Source: Microtetraspora fusca (lineage in GTDB: Bacteria > Actinomycetota > Actinomycetes > Streptosporangiales > Streptosporangiaceae). Taken from it: a stretch of DNA of 64,000 nucleotides. This document shows, one piece after another, positions 56,065 through 64,000 of the stretch (position 1 is the stretch's first letter; every line of letters begins with the position of its first letter). The stretch spans positions 62,001 to 126,000 of the forward strand of contig NZ_BBYK01000039.1 of assembly GCF_001570365.1 (NCBI RefSeq), read 5' to 3'. The notes under the pieces are model-generated. The model worked only from the letters and a program-made list of their open reading frames with translations, searched no databases and was not told the origin of the DNA. The position numbers and the translations under genes are program-made.

Positions 56065-56724
56065 CTAGGAGTCGGCTTCTGCCTCCTCGTCGTCGAGCCG
56101 GTGGCGTTCCCGCCACGAGGTGACCAGCCGAATGGTCACGAAGGCCAACACGACGATGACGACCAGGACGAGCACTCCCTTGGAGTAGACGTCCACATAG
56201 TCCTGGACAAGCCACCAGTTCTCGCCGAGCTCGTAACCCGCCAGCACGAACGTGCAGTTCCAGATCAGGCTGCCGAGCATGGTGTACACCAGGAAGATCG
56301 TCGGCCGCATCCGCTCGATCCCGGCCGGGATCGAGATCAGGCTGCGGAAGATCGGCACCATCCGTCCCAGGAACACGGCCTTGCCACCGTGACGATGGAA
56401 CCAGGCCTCCGTGCGGTCGATGTCGGAGACCTTCAGCAACGGCATCTTGGCGGCGATCAGCCGGATCCGGTCGGCGCCGAGCAGCATCCCGAGCAGGTAC
56501 AGCACCACCGCTCCCGCCAGGGAGCCGCACGTGGTCCAGAAGATCGCCCCGGCGAGGCTGAGGTCGCCCCGGCTCGCGGTGAACCCGGCCAGCGGCAGGA
56601 TCACCTCACTCGGCAGCGGCGGGAACAGGTTCTCCAGCGCGATCGCCAGCCCGGCTCCCGGGCCGCCCAGCGTCTCCATGATGTGCATCGCCCATGCGGC
56701 GAGGCCGTCCGTCGTCTCGATCAC
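56065..56724 (-). CDS. DedA family membrane protein (second copy)
   Basis: The protein is about 219 residues from a GTG at 56724; a longer frame reaches a GTG at 56757. The DedA loop [16 protein letters not shown] and the arginine-containing [18 protein letters not shown] are clear. It probably moves undecaprenyl phosphate or polar lipids across the membrane. It differs considerably from the copy at 37947, so it is not a recent duplicate. The C-terminal tail is charged. Confidence 0.88.
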   Translation of the reverse strand: MIETTDGLAAWAMHIMETLGGPGAGLAIALENLFPPLPSEVILPLAGFTASRGDLSLAGAIFWTTCGSLAGAVVLYLLGMLLGADRIRLIAAKMPLLKVSDIDRTEAWFHRHGGKAVFLGRMVPIFRSLISIPAGIERMRPTIFLVYTMLGSLIWNCTFVLAGYELGENWWLVQDYVDVYSKGVLVLVVIVVLAFVTIRLVTSWRERHRLDDEEAEADS

Positions 56725-56840
56725 GCGATCAACGCTAGGAACCGGGCGCCGGTCCACCCCCAGGAAGCCCTCGGACCTGGCGCGGTCTTGCCCCAGTGCC
56801 GACCCGCGTAAGACCGTACGGGCCCGGGCGAGACCCGTAC

Positions 56841-56863
56841 GGGGACGCCGCAGGGGCGTCCCC
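56841..56863. terminator. Hairpin downstream of the GNAT gene
   Basis: Arms GGGGACGCC (56841-56849) and GGCGTCCCC (56855-56863) with a 5-base loop lie 5 bases past the minus-strand stop at 56869. Confidence 0.75.
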
Positions 56864-56868
56864 GCCTC

Positions 56869-57297
56869 TCAGGTCAGATGCTTCACCCAGCGGCCCCACT
56901 GGGGCTGAGGCCCGTAGCCGGACGCCGACCAGGCGCGATGGGCGAGCTCGTTGTCGTGCAGGACCATCGCGTCCGCGCGGAAGGCCCCGAACTTCCGGAA
57001 CCGGTCCTCCGCCGCCTCGATCAGGCGGGATCCGACGCCCATGCGCCGGTGCCCGGGGTCCACGGCGAGCCGGTAGAGATGGGCCCGCCAGCCGTCCCAC
57101 CCGGCGATGAGCGTGCCGACCAGCGTCCCGTCGATTTCGGCGATCAGCAGCGCCTCGGGGTCACGCTGGACGAGCTGGACGACCTTGTCCGCGTCGTCGT
57201 GCCGATCGGTGCCCTCGGCCGCCTCGGCCCAGAAGCGGAGCACCTGCTCGACGTCGTCCCGCCCGCCGTACCTGATCGTGACCCGGGGTGTCGTCAT
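56869..57297 (-). CDS. GNAT family N-acetyltransferase
   Basis: The protein is 142 residues from the ATG at 57297 (MTTPRVTIRYGG). The acetyl-CoA-binding motif RLAVDPGHRRMGVGSRLI and the following AEDRFRKFGA helix are clear, then VLHDNELAHRAWSASGYG near the end. It acetylates an unknown amine in the cytosol. It is preceded by a strong terminator on its far side. Substrates in this family include antibiotics, polyamines and protein N-termini. Confidence 0.88.
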   Translation of the reverse strand: MTTPRVTIRYGGRDDVEQVLRFWAEAAEGTDRHDDADKVVQLVQRDPEALLIAEIDGTLVGTLIAGWDGWRAHLYRLAVDPGHRRMGVGSRLIEAAEDRFRKFGAFRADAMVLHDNELAHRAWSASGYGPQPQWGRWVKHLT

Positions 57298-57341
57298 GGC
57301 AGACAAACTTAATCGGGCATCGGGCTTCCGGCCTCGGCGGG

Positions 57342-57677
57342 TCAGCCGCCCCGTGGCGCGTACATGATCACAGCGACACCGGCGAGGCAGATCAGGGCAC
57401 CGATGACGTCGAACCGGTCCGGCCGGTAGCCGTCCATCGCCATGCCCCACGCGAGCGAGCCCGCCACGAACACCCCGCCGTACGCCGCCAGGATGCGCCC
57501 GAAGTTGGCGTCCTGCTGGAGCGTGGCGACGAATCCGTACAGGCCGAGCGCGATCACTCCGGCGCCGATCCACGCCCAGCCGCGGCTCTCGCGGGTGCCC
57601 TGCCACACCAGCCAGGCTCCGCCGATCTCCAGCACCGCGGCCAGGACGAACAGGAGCACAGAACGCACGACGGTCAT
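57342..57677 (-). CDS. YnfA family small membrane protein
   Basis: The protein is 111 residues from the ATG at 57677, with four membrane helices: [20 protein letters not shown] (segment), [45 protein letters not shown] (in parts) and a final helix. The GAWLVWQ and [11 protein letters not shown] parts are typical of the UPF0060/YnfA family. Function is unknown. It diverges from a PadR gene across a 72-base region. Confidence 0.93.
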   Translation of the reverse strand: MTVVRSVLLFVLAAVLEIGGAWLVWQGTRESRGWAWIGAGVIALGLYGFVATLQQDANFGRILAAYGGVFVAGSLAWGMAMDGYRPDRFDVIGALICLAGVAVIMYAPRGG

Positions 57678-57706
57678 GTCGGTGGAGTCTATGTATTGCA
57701 CCCCGA

Positions 57707-57736
57707 TACTCGCGGACGTATATTCGCGTACGAGTA
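57707..57736. promoter_or_regulatory. Inverted repeat between YnfA and PadR genes
   Basis: Arms TACTCG (57707-57712) and CGAGTA (57731-57736), with inner CGCG copies and a tatatt centre. A candidate PadR operator controlling its own gene and YnfA. Confidence 0.45.
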
Positions 57737-57749
57737 GGGGGGGTGCCGG

Positions 57750-58397
57750 ATGGCCAAACGCCGCAAAGTGAACAACATGCTCGGCCTGGCCGTGCTCGCG
57801 ACGGTCGTGGACAGGCCGATGCACCCGTACGAGATGGCCTCCCTGATGCGCGCCCGCGGCAAGGACCGGGACATGGACGTCAAGTGGGGCTCGCTCTACA
57901 CCGTCGTGCGCAACCTGGAGAAGCACGGGTTCCTCGAAGTGACCGACAGCGTCCGCGACCGCGGGCACCCCGAGCGCACGATTTACCGCATCACCGAGGC
58001 CGGACGCGCGGAGCTGGCCGACTGGATCCGGGACCTCCTCGCGACACCGGAGCGGGAGCAGCCGAAGTTCGAGGCCGCGCTCTCTGTCTGCGGGGTACTC
58101 CCGCCCGACGAGGTGACGAGTCTGCTCCGGCGGCGCGTGGACCTGCTGGAGGCGGAGGTCGCCGGCCAGCGGGAGTCGCTGGCCGCGTATCTCCAGGAGG
58201 TCCCCCGGCTGTTCCTCGTGGAGGCGGAGTACGACCTCGCCATCCGGGAGGCCGAGCTGGCCTGGACCCGGTCCCTGCTCGACGAGCTCGCCTCCGGAAC
58301 GTTCCCCGACCTCGCGCTGTGGCGCGACTGGCACGAGACGGGCCGGAAACCGGCCGAGATCGCCGAGCTCGCGGAAAGGGGCGCCGTAACGGACTGA
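57750..58397 (+). CDS. PadR family transcriptional regulator
   Basis: The 215-residue protein has an N-terminal winged helix ([39 protein letters not shown]) followed by a C-terminal helical dimerisation domain of about 110 residues. A GTAGGGGGGG tract lies before the start. PadR proteins respond to phenolics or drugs and often control efflux genes; the divergent YnfA gene is the likely target, with the palindrome between them. The inducer is unknown. Confidence 0.92.
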   Translation: MAKRRKVNNMLGLAVLATVVDRPMHPYEMASLMRARGKDRDMDVKWGSLYTVVRNLEKHGFLEVTDSVRDRGHPERTIYRITEAGRAELADWIRDLLATPEREQPKFEAALSVCGVLPPDEVTSLLRRRVDLLEAEVAGQRESLAAYLQEVPRLFLVEAEYDLAIREAELAWTRSLLDELASGTFPDLALWRDWHETGRKPAEIAELAERGAVTD

Positions 58398-58556
58398 CCC
58401 CGGAAACGACGACCCCGGCGGCGTGCGCCAACACGACCGCCGGGGAGCCCTCGAACCGAACCCGCGGAAGGCGGCCCGGCCACGAGGTGGCACTGGTAAG
58501 AATAGTCGGGCTCTTTCCCGGGCCGGTTCGGAAGAACATCCGAAACCGGAGGGAAC

Positions 58557-59228
58557 ATGGAGAAGACACACACCACCCGCTCCCAGGCCCCGGGGATGGA
58601 GGGAGCGATGGCGCGCTGGTACTCCCGCCAGCGCGGCTCGGCCCCCCAGGTCGCCGCCGTCCGCCGCTACGCCGCGCAGCTCGCGGAGAGCCTGCCCGGC
58701 GGAGCCGCGGTATTGGAGGTGGCCCCGGGGCCCGGCTACCTGACCGTCGAGATGGCACGGCTCGGGTTCGCGGTGACCGGGCTCGACATCAGCCACACGT
58801 TCGTGGAGATCGCGAGCGAGCGGGCCCGCCGCGCCGGCGTGTCCGTCCGGATCGAGCAGGGCGACGCCGCCGACCTGCCCTTCCACGACGCGTCCTTCGA
58901 CCTGGTCGTCTGCCAGGCCGCCTTCAAGAACTTCGGACGGCCCGTCCGCGCGATGGACGAGATGCACCGGGTCCTCCGGGACGGCGGCACGGCGTTGATC
59001 CACGACCTGAACCGGGACGCGTCCGGGGCCGACATCGGCGAGGAGGTCAGGAGGATGAAGCTCAACCGGCTGAACTCCGTACTGACCAGGGTGCCGCTGA
59101 CGATGCTCAAACGCCGCGCCTACTCACGGGCCCAGTTCGAGCGTCTCGCCACCGAGAGCGCCTTCCGCACCTGCGACGTCCGGACCGACGGCATCAGCCT
59201 TGAGGTCCGGCTGACCAAACCCGCCTGA
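58557..59228 (+). CDS. SAM-dependent methyltransferase
   Basis: The 223-residue protein starts with GGAGGGAAC upstream. Motif I is [16 protein letters not shown], then [11 protein letters not shown] and [25 protein letters not shown], as in UbiE/COQ5-like enzymes. The C-terminus has a basic lid region. It may share a transcript with the PadR gene 160 bases upstream, which could regulate it. Substrate is unknown. Confidence 0.88.
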   Translation: MEKTHTTRSQAPGMEGAMARWYSRQRGSAPQVAAVRRYAAQLAESLPGGAAVLEVAPGPGYLTVEMARLGFAVTGLDISHTFVEIASERARRAGVSVRIEQGDAADLPFHDASFDLVVCQAAFKNFGRPVRAMDEMHRVLRDGGTALIHDLNRDASGADIGEEVRRMKLNRLNSVLTRVPLTMLKRRAYSRAQFERLATESAFRTCDVRTDGISLEVRLTKPA

Positions 59229-59292
59229 TCCAGCACGGTGTCGCGGGTGGAGGTCCCGCGAGGGGCGTCCCGGCGATCGAATCGAGGACCAA

Positions 59293-59322
59293 GGGCGACC
59301 GTGCCACACGGCACGGTCGCCC
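59293..59322. terminator. Terminator hairpin after the methyltransferase
   Basis: Perfect 13-base arms GGGCGACCGTGCC (59293-59305) and its complement (59310-59322) around an ACAC loop. It lies between the methyltransferase and the convergent kinase. Confidence 0.85.
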
Positions 59323-59392
59323 CACGCGTGTCTGACCCGGCGATCTCGGCTCGGGGCGGTTCCTGACCTTCTGGGGGCAGCCGAGCCGTCGA

Positions 59393-59926
59393 TCAGCCGA
59401 CCTGGGCCACGATGGCCCGCGCGCACATCAGGGACTCCGTACGCGTGGTGTCCACCTCCAGGTCGTAGACCACGCCCTGGTGGACCACCTCCGCCTGAGA
59501 CGCGGCCATCCCCGAGACCCGATCGCCCCGGGCGAGCTCACGGCCCGCGGCGACCGCGCTCTCACACCTGACGCCGACCCACAACACGTTCAGCCCGCCG
59601 AGAGCCTTCTGCCACCGCTGCTGCGACGCCGTTCCACTGAGGAAAACGTCATCGATGATGACCCGAGCGCCCGCACGGACCATCGCGGCGACTCCCTCCA
59701 TCCATGCCGTCTCCAGTGTGCGGAACTCCGACCCGACGCTCACCCCGCCATCCGTGGCGAACTCGATCCCCGTGTCCGATGTCTGCATGGACGCGGGCAT
59801 CGCCTGGATCAGCGTGTCGACCCCGACGGCAAGCCACGGATCCGGCAAGACCGCCTGCAGGCACCGGACGATTCCGGACTTGCCCGAGCTGGATCCGCCA
59901 TTGAGAACGATCACCTGAGTTGTCAC
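59393..59926 (-). CDS. Chloramphenicol 3-O-phosphotransferase-like kinase
   Basis: The 177-residue P-loop kinase has [13 protein letters not shown] and Asp37 in [10 protein letters not shown], the catalytic aspartate of Streptomyces venezuelae CPT. Further CPT landmarks [15 protein letters not shown] and [13 protein letters not shown] match throughout. CPT inactivates chloramphenicol by phosphorylating its C3 hydroxyl. Sequence likeness supports the family strongly; whether it phosphorylates chloramphenicol or another metabolite is not shown. It is a single gene. Confidence 0.85.
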   Translation of the reverse strand: MTTQVIVLNGGSSSGKSGIVRCLQAVLPDPWLAVGVDTLIQAMPASMQTSDTGIEFATDGGVSVGSEFRTLETAWMEGVAAMVRAGARVIIDDVFLSGTASQQRWQKALGGLNVLWVGVRCESAVAAGRELARGDRVSGMAASQAEVVHQGVVYDLEVDTTRTESLMCARAIVAQVG

Positions 59927-60012
59927 GGCGTCACAGTAGACGTCCTCCCCGCGAGGCCCGAAACGGATTTCGGCGGACGTGGCCCTACTTCCTGGACACT
60001 TCGGTCGCAGCG

Positions 60013-60669
60013 CTAGACGCGGAGCATCGGCGGATGCAGGACGACGGCGGGGCCGCGCCGGTAGAGCATCGCCGGACGTCCCCCGTCACGGGTCGTGGTC
60101 TCGCCCGTGGGGATCAGGAAGCCCTCGGTCTTGGTGACCTTGCGGTGGAAGTTGCGCGGATCCAGGGGCCTGCCCCACACGATCTCGTACACGCGGCGCA
60201 GCTCCGCCACGGTGAACTGCGGCGGGCAGAAAGCGGCACCCAGCGGGCTGTACTCCAGCTTGGCCCTGGCCCGCTCGATGCCGTCGAGCATGATGCGCCG
60301 GTGGTCGAACGCCATGCGGGTCAGCGAGTCGACCGGCTGCCAGCTCATGTGGGCCTCGGTCGAAGCCGGCAGGTCGGGCGCGAGCCCCAGATAGGCCACG
60401 CTGACCACGCGCTGCCGGGGGTCGCGGTCCGGATACCCGTATGTCTGGAGCTGCTCCAGATGGACGGGGGCCCCCGGAAGCCCGGCGCGCTCCGCGAGCA
60501 CCCGGGCGGCGGCGGCCGGAAGGTCCTCGTCAAGCTGGATGAACCCGCCGGACAGCGCCCAGCACCCTTCGTACGGGGGCCTGTCCCGCCGCCAAACCAG
60601 CGCGCAGAGCACCTGCGACCTCACCGTGAGCACGACGAGATCCACGCTGACGGGGATACGCGGGATCAT
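60013..60669 (-). CDS. Nudix-like transcriptional regulator, NrtR type
   Basis: The 218-residue protein has an N-terminal Nudix fold ([12 protein letters not shown]) and a C-terminal winged helix ([20 protein letters not shown], in parts; [17 protein letters not shown]). In the Nudix box the expected REUXEEXGU is RVLAERAGL, so two of the metal-binding glutamates are missing and hydrolase activity is unlikely. This is the NrtR layout, which senses ADP-ribose to control NAD genes. No NAD gene is nearby, so its targets may be elsewhere. Confidence 0.85.
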   Translation of the reverse strand: MIPRIPVSVDLVVLTVRSQVLCALVWRRDRPPYEGCWALSGGFIQLDEDLPAAAARVLAERAGLPGAPVHLEQLQTYGYPDRDPRQRVVSVAYLGLAPDLPASTEAHMSWQPVDSLTRMAFDHRRIMLDGIERARAKLEYSPLGAAFCPPQFTVAELRRVYEIVWGRPLDPRNFHRKVTKTEGFLIPTGETTTRDGGRPAMLYRRGPAVVLHPPMLRV

Positions 60670-60826
60670 GCACAGAACGCTACCTGAACGCGCCCACCTC
60701 GGTATCCCTCCATTCGATCACTGAGGCGCCCCTCGCCCCAAGAAAGCGGAGAACGCCCCCGCCATCGGTGGCCCGGTCGCCCTCCACACGAGAGAGCGGA
60801 GCGGGCGGGAGCGAGGACCGGAGCTT

Positions 60827-60869
60827 CCGGACGGCGCAGCGAACCCCTGAACAGACCGGACGGCGCAGC
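60827..60869 (+). repeat. 14-base direct repeat in the gap before the glycan cluster
   Basis: ccggacggcgcagc occurs at 60827-60840 and 60856-60869, each followed by a (t/g)aac block. The 250-base gap around it holds no gene. Confidence 0.65.
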
Positions 60870-60921
60870 TAACGCCCCCGTGGAAACCGGACACCCCAGA
60901 ATCCAGCGGCGGGGCCCGGGC

Positions 60922-62787
60922 TCAGCCGGTGTTCTTGTAGTAGACGGGCTCGGCGGCCTTGCGGCCGTCGAGGGAGCTCACCTCGATGCGGACCCACACG
61001 TCCGCCGGCACGGTCGCCCAGTCGACCGGGATCCAGATCCTCTCGACTCCCTGCGGGAGGTTCTCGAGCGGGGTGGCGTCGTGCCAGCCGACGGAGGCCG
61101 AGTCGACGACCCGGGGGGTGTCGAGGCCGGGCCAGCTCAGCGTGACCTTGGCCGAGCCGAGGTGGTAGCCGCGGACCTCCAGACCCTCCTGGATCTGCCG
61201 GGCCTGCCGGACCGCCTGCACGGCGATCGGGCGGTCCCAGTCCTGGGTGATCTCCTCGGACAGCGAAGGCGAGCCGCAGGTGAAGAAGTCGCTCCACATG
61301 TACGAGATGACCTTCGACACGTACGGGCCGGCCAGCGTCACCTGGGTGTCGAGGCGGGGCTTGACGGTGCGGCTGCGGAAGGTCTGGGTGCCGCACTTCG
61401 GGGTGCCCGACTGCTCGGGGGTGGACGGTTCGAACGCCTCCACGTTGGCCCAGAGCTGGACCTGTACGCCTTCGGAGGCGAGTTCCTCCCTCGCCTGCGC
61501 CATCTCCCGGTAGTAGTCGCGCGTGCCGCCGTAGTACGCGGCCGCGTACGTGCTGTCGCCCACGCCGTTCACGATCTTGAGCTGGTCGTCGACCTTCTTG
61601 TTCTTCCAGTTGGGCCAGAAGAGGCCGACCTTGCCGGTGCCGCGGCCGTCCTGCGGGGCGATGATCTCCACGCCGGTCTTGGCGAGGGCCTTGAAGCCCT
61701 GAGCCACCTGTTTCGGCGTGGCGGTGAACTTCTGCTTGCGACGGGCGTCGATGTACGGGCTGACCAGGATGGGCTTGCCCGGCAACTCCTGCTCGACGAT
61801 GCGGTGCTGCTCGGCGTAGACCGTGAGGGTCTGGACCTTGGACGGGTCGGGCCAGTCGCGAAGCTGCAGCTCGAACGGCTGGTAGACGCCGCCGAGCGAC
61901 TGCCGGTCGGCGAACCGGGCGCCGTAGTCCTGCACGATGCGCCGGGTGAGGGTGGTCAGCGTGCCGATGTGGCGCGGGTCGGCCCGGGTGCTGTTGGCCG
62001 GGTCGCGGGGGGCGAGCGGCAGCGCGGGGAAGACCTGGATGCCGAACTGGTCGCCGAGGTCCAGCAGCTCGGTCAGGCTGTCCTCGGCTCCGGCCGACAC
62101 GATGATCACGTGATAGTTGCGTCCCTTGGACGAGAAGTCGCAGGTCGCGTCGTCGGAACCGTCTTCGGGGGCGACCAGCCGGTAGAACACGGACGAGCCG
62201 ACGACGATCTTGCGTTCCATCGTGGGACAGCGGAAGATCCCGTCTCCGTACTGCTCGTCGGTGCGGTAGACGTACGTCCAGGTGATCCGGTTGCCGGGGT
62301 TGGCCGCCTGGAGGTCCTTCTCGGCCGCCTTCACACAGGGAACGCCGTTCTCCACGCAGGCGGCGTACCGCGCTTCGGGGCTCTCGCCGGTCTTGTCCTT
62401 GATCTCGCCGGTCTGGTAGTTCACCTGGCGCGGCGACAGGCCGAAGCCGAGCCGGACCACGGTGTCGCCGCCGACCTTGTGGATGGCCTGGAGCTGGCGC
62501 CGCCAGGTGCAGCGGTCGGCCGTCGGCACCAGCCAGTACCCGCTCACCGCGTACGGCGCGGGCGTCGTGGTGTCGAACGTGCCGCAGGGGTCGGTGAACG
62601 CACTGGCCGTCGGGGTGAGCGGTGCCGGGGAGGCCGGCGGGTTCGCGGGGGTGGTGTTGCCGACTCCGGCGACCTTGGAGGAGGGCTGGTCGTGCCGCAT
62701 GACGATCACTACGGAGGCGACACCGGCGAGGATCGCGATGCCCAGGAGCAATGTGAGCCAGCGCACCTTCAGGACACTACCGCCCAT
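60922..62787 (-). CDS. Extracytoplasmic DUF4434-like protein
   Basis: The 621-residue protein begins with a signal anchor (LTLLLGIAILAGVASVVIV), a Pro/Thr linker and a DUF4434-like TIM-barrel glycosidase-type domain (for example GYWLVPTADRCTW, GLSPRQVNYQT, IQVFPALPLAP, GVYQPFELQLRDWP, VLVSPYID). The last ~130 residues look like a separate beta domain (VRIEVSSLDGRKAAEPVYY, in parts). Acid residues fit a glycoside hydrolase, but the catalytic pair is not assigned. It lies ahead of a glycosyltransferase, suggesting glycan remodelling. Confidence 0.72.
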   Translation of the reverse strand: MGGSVLKVRWLTLLLGIAILAGVASVVIVMRHDQPSSKVAGVGNTTPANPPASPAPLTPTASAFTDPCGTFDTTTPAPYAVSGYWLVPTADRCTWRRQLQAIHKVGGDTVVRLGFGLSPRQVNYQTGEIKDKTGESPEARYAACVENGVPCVKAAEKDLQAANPGNRITWTYVYRTDEQYGDGIFRCPTMERKIVVGSSVFYRLVAPEDGSDDATCDFSSKGRNYHVIIVSAGAEDSLTELLDLGDQFGIQVFPALPLAPRDPANSTRADPRHIGTLTTLTRRIVQDYGARFADRQSLGGVYQPFELQLRDWPDPSKVQTLTVYAEQHRIVEQELPGKPILVSPYIDARRKQKFTATPKQVAQGFKALAKTGVEIIAPQDGRGTGKVGLFWPNWKNKKVDDQLKIVNGVGDSTYAAAYYGGTRDYYREMAQAREELASEGVQVQLWANVEAFEPSTPEQSGTPKCGTQTFRSRTVKPRLDTQVTLAGPYVSKVISYMWSDFFTCGSPSLSEEITQDWDRPIAVQAVRQARQIQEGLEVRGYHLGSAKVTLSWPGLDTPRVVDSASVGWHDATPLENLPQGVERIWIPVDWATVPADVWVRIEVSSLDGRKAAEPVYYKNTG

Positions 62788-62832
62788 CGTTTCAGGACCG
62801 GATAAATCGAATCCGCCCGTCGGCGGGAACGG

Positions 62833-63921
62833 TCAGCGCCGGACGCCCGCCCACTCTTCGAGCTGGGTGACGAAGCGGCGGGCGGAGTTCGGCCAGTGAT
62901 GGTTGGCCCGCGCGGCCGCGTAGCCGCGGGCGCCGATGGCGCGCCGCTCCACGGCGTTGTCCCGGAGGAAGAGGACGGCCCGGGCCACCGCCTGCGGGTC
63001 CTGCCAGGGGACGACGAGGCCGGAGCGGTAGCGCTCGACCAACTCGACCGCGCGCGGGGACGGCGTGGTGATCACGGGGATGCCGTGCGCCATGTACTCC
63101 ACGATCTTCGTGGGCATGGAGTGCCGGTAGTTGGGCTCGTCGTGCAGGAGCGAGAGGCCGCCGAGCGCGCCGTCGAGCCGCTTGAGCGCCTCGTCGTTGG
63201 GCATGAAGTCGCGCCATTCGAGCACGCCCTCGGCGACGGCCTGGTTCAGCAGCGGACGGCTCTGCGGGTCGGCGTAGCCGATGAGCTCGACGACCACCCG
63301 GTACGGCTGGAGCAGCCGGCCCACCTCGACCGCCTCGCGGACGCCGCGCGCCTCGGACAGCCAGCCGAGGTAGACCACCCGGTCGTCGCCGGGGGCGCTG
63401 ACGGTGTCGGGGACCCAGGTCTCGTTGGGCACGACGAGGTGCTGCCGCTTGAAGCGTCCCGCGTAGGCGGTCTCGGCGAGCAGCAGGCGCAGGCGGCGTT
63501 CGGCGGCGCCTTCGAGCAGCCGGGCGAGGAACCGGGTGGGCGGGCGTAAGAACGCGGGCAGCCACGGCTTCAGGGAGAGCGTGGCGGGGGTGTCCTCGTG
63601 GACGTCCCAGACGACCGGCGGACGGCCGCGCACGCCGACGACGGCGAGCAGCAGCTCCGGGTCGTGGATGAGCGCGAGATCGATCTTGTCTCGCATGCTC
63701 TTGAAGAGCTTGCGGGCGGCCCGTACGGCCGTGATCCTGCGCCGCTCGGCGGCGCGCGGCAGGTCCACCCCGTTGACCCAGGACCGTGGGACGACCCCGC
63801 GCGCGGAGTACGGCGCGGCGTACGTGACCTCATGACCGGCGTCGACGAGCGCGCGGATCTGCCGGTGCAGGATCCGGGCGTCCTCGGGGTGATGCACCAC
63901 CGTCATGACGAGCACGTGCAC
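62833..63921 (-). CDS. Family 4 glycosyltransferase
   Basis: The 362-residue protein has a GT-B fold: an N-terminal domain with VHHPEDARILHRQIRALVDAG and WDVHEDTPATLS, and a C-terminal domain with the GT4 pattern YLGWLSEARGV, SLLHDEPNYRHSMPTKIVEYMAHG (in parts) and the nucleotide-sugar-binding E in PTKIVEYMAHGIP. It would transfer a sugar from an NDP donor. The dehydrogenase gene just upstream may supply a uronic acid donor. Together with the DUF4434 gene this looks like the edge of a polysaccharide cluster. Confidence 0.92.
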   Translation of the reverse strand: MHVLVMTVVHHPEDARILHRQIRALVDAGHEVTYAAPYSARGVVPRSWVNGVDLPRAAERRRITAVRAARKLFKSMRDKIDLALIHDPELLLAVVGVRGRPPVVWDVHEDTPATLSLKPWLPAFLRPPTRFLARLLEGAAERRLRLLLAETAYAGRFKRQHLVVPNETWVPDTVSAPGDDRVVYLGWLSEARGVREAVEVGRLLQPYRVVVELIGYADPQSRPLLNQAVAEGVLEWRDFMPNDEALKRLDGALGGLSLLHDEPNYRHSMPTKIVEYMAHGIPVITTPSPRAVELVERYRSGLVVPWQDPQAVARAVLFLRDNAVERRAIGARGYAAARANHHWPNSARRFVTQLEEWAGVRR

Positions 63922-63933
63922 GCGCGGACCCTC

Positions 63934-64000
63934 CTACAGTCGCTCGACGCGATCGCTCGTGGCCAGGACGCCGCGAGTGTCGAGCACGAGCTGGGCCCGT
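63934..64000 (-). CDS. Nucleotide-sugar dehydrogenase, C-terminal fragment cut by the window edge
   Basis: The last 21 codons read RAQLVLDTRGVLATSDRVERL before the stop (shown here as AQLVLDTRGVLA then SDRVERL). VLDTRGVL is the usual end of UDP-glucose/UDP-ManNAc-type dehydrogenases. It oxidises a UDP-sugar to its uronate. The start lies outside the window to the right. It precedes the glycosyltransferase in the same direction, 12 bases away. Confidence 0.7.
   Translation of the reverse strand, partial: RAQLVLDTRGVLATSDRVERL

Overview
The window is one contiguous piece of a very GC-rich actinobacterial chromosome. The gene content (F420-dependent LLM oxidoreductase, MOSC, DUF3151, DUF5999, SpoIIE-type phosphatases, an osaCAB-like osmostress locus, CYP105-like P450) and the frequent use of cgtacg-type codons suggest a Streptosporangiales-like organism such as Nonomuraea, Microbispora or Streptosporangium. 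The genus is an inference and cannot be fixed from this sequence alone. No rRNA, tRNA or CRISPR array was seen, and no complete insertion sequence.

Region by region: 1-1.9 kb is an amino-acid ABC importer (binding lipoprotein, permease, start of the ATPase). 1.9-4.1 kb holds a MerR-type operator, a scrap of an ABC ATPase gene, an alpha/beta hydrolase and a MerR regulator. 4.2-6.4 kb holds an ArsB/SLC13-like carrier and an F420-dependent oxidoreductase. 6.5-10.7 kb is a DrrAB-like exporter, a NarL-type two-component system and a P-loop protein, all co-directional. 10.7-16.5 kb holds single metabolic genes, an acyltransferase and a DUF5999/anti-sigma pair. 16.6-21.3 kb is a rearranged patch: a bifunctional rhamnulose-phosphate aldolase/dehydrogenase next to a frameshifted rhamnulokinase tail, a DUF234 ATPase tail, an alpha/beta hydrolase without its head and an MMPL transporter without either end. 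21.3-26 kb holds a beta-propeller protein, an MBL hydrolase, a TlrB/RlmA(II)-like rRNA methyltransferase behind an apparent IS200/IS605 scrap, and an S9 peptidase.

25.9-32.5 kb reads as an osmotic-stress signalling locus equivalent to Streptomyces osaC-osaA-osaB: a SpoIIE phosphatase diverging from a cytoplasmic poly-HAMP hybrid kinase, which is followed 3 bp later by a stand-alone receiver. 32.6-36.8 kb holds a NYN-domain protein with a proline-rich linker and a membrane-spanning ECF sigma factor fused to its own zinc anti-sigma domain and an extracellular region. 36.9-42.9 kb is conserved housekeeping: pyrE, DedA, fba, DUF3151, purA, GDPD. 42.9-46.6 kb is a ferredoxin/P450 pair with a divergent TetR gene and a DUF234 ATPase with a striking operator. 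46.8-52.3 kb holds corA, a roughly 400-bp tandem repeat running up to the purD start, purD, purC and a divergent MurA. 52.5-60.7 kb is regulators, a DMT exporter, an aminotransferase, DedA, GNAT, YnfA, PadR, a methyltransferase, a chloramphenicol-phosphotransferase-like kinase and a Nudix-like regulator. 60.9-64 kb begins a glycan cluster (DUF4434-like protein, GT4 glycosyltransferase, nucleotide-sugar dehydrogenase tail).

The main items for follow-up are the one-chain sigma/anti-sigma/surface fusion, the poly-HAMP kinase with a perfect 200-bp internal duplication, the gene graveyard at 18.6-21.3 kb, the intergenic tandem repeats before purD and after fba, and the three-half-site operator at 46.6 kb.
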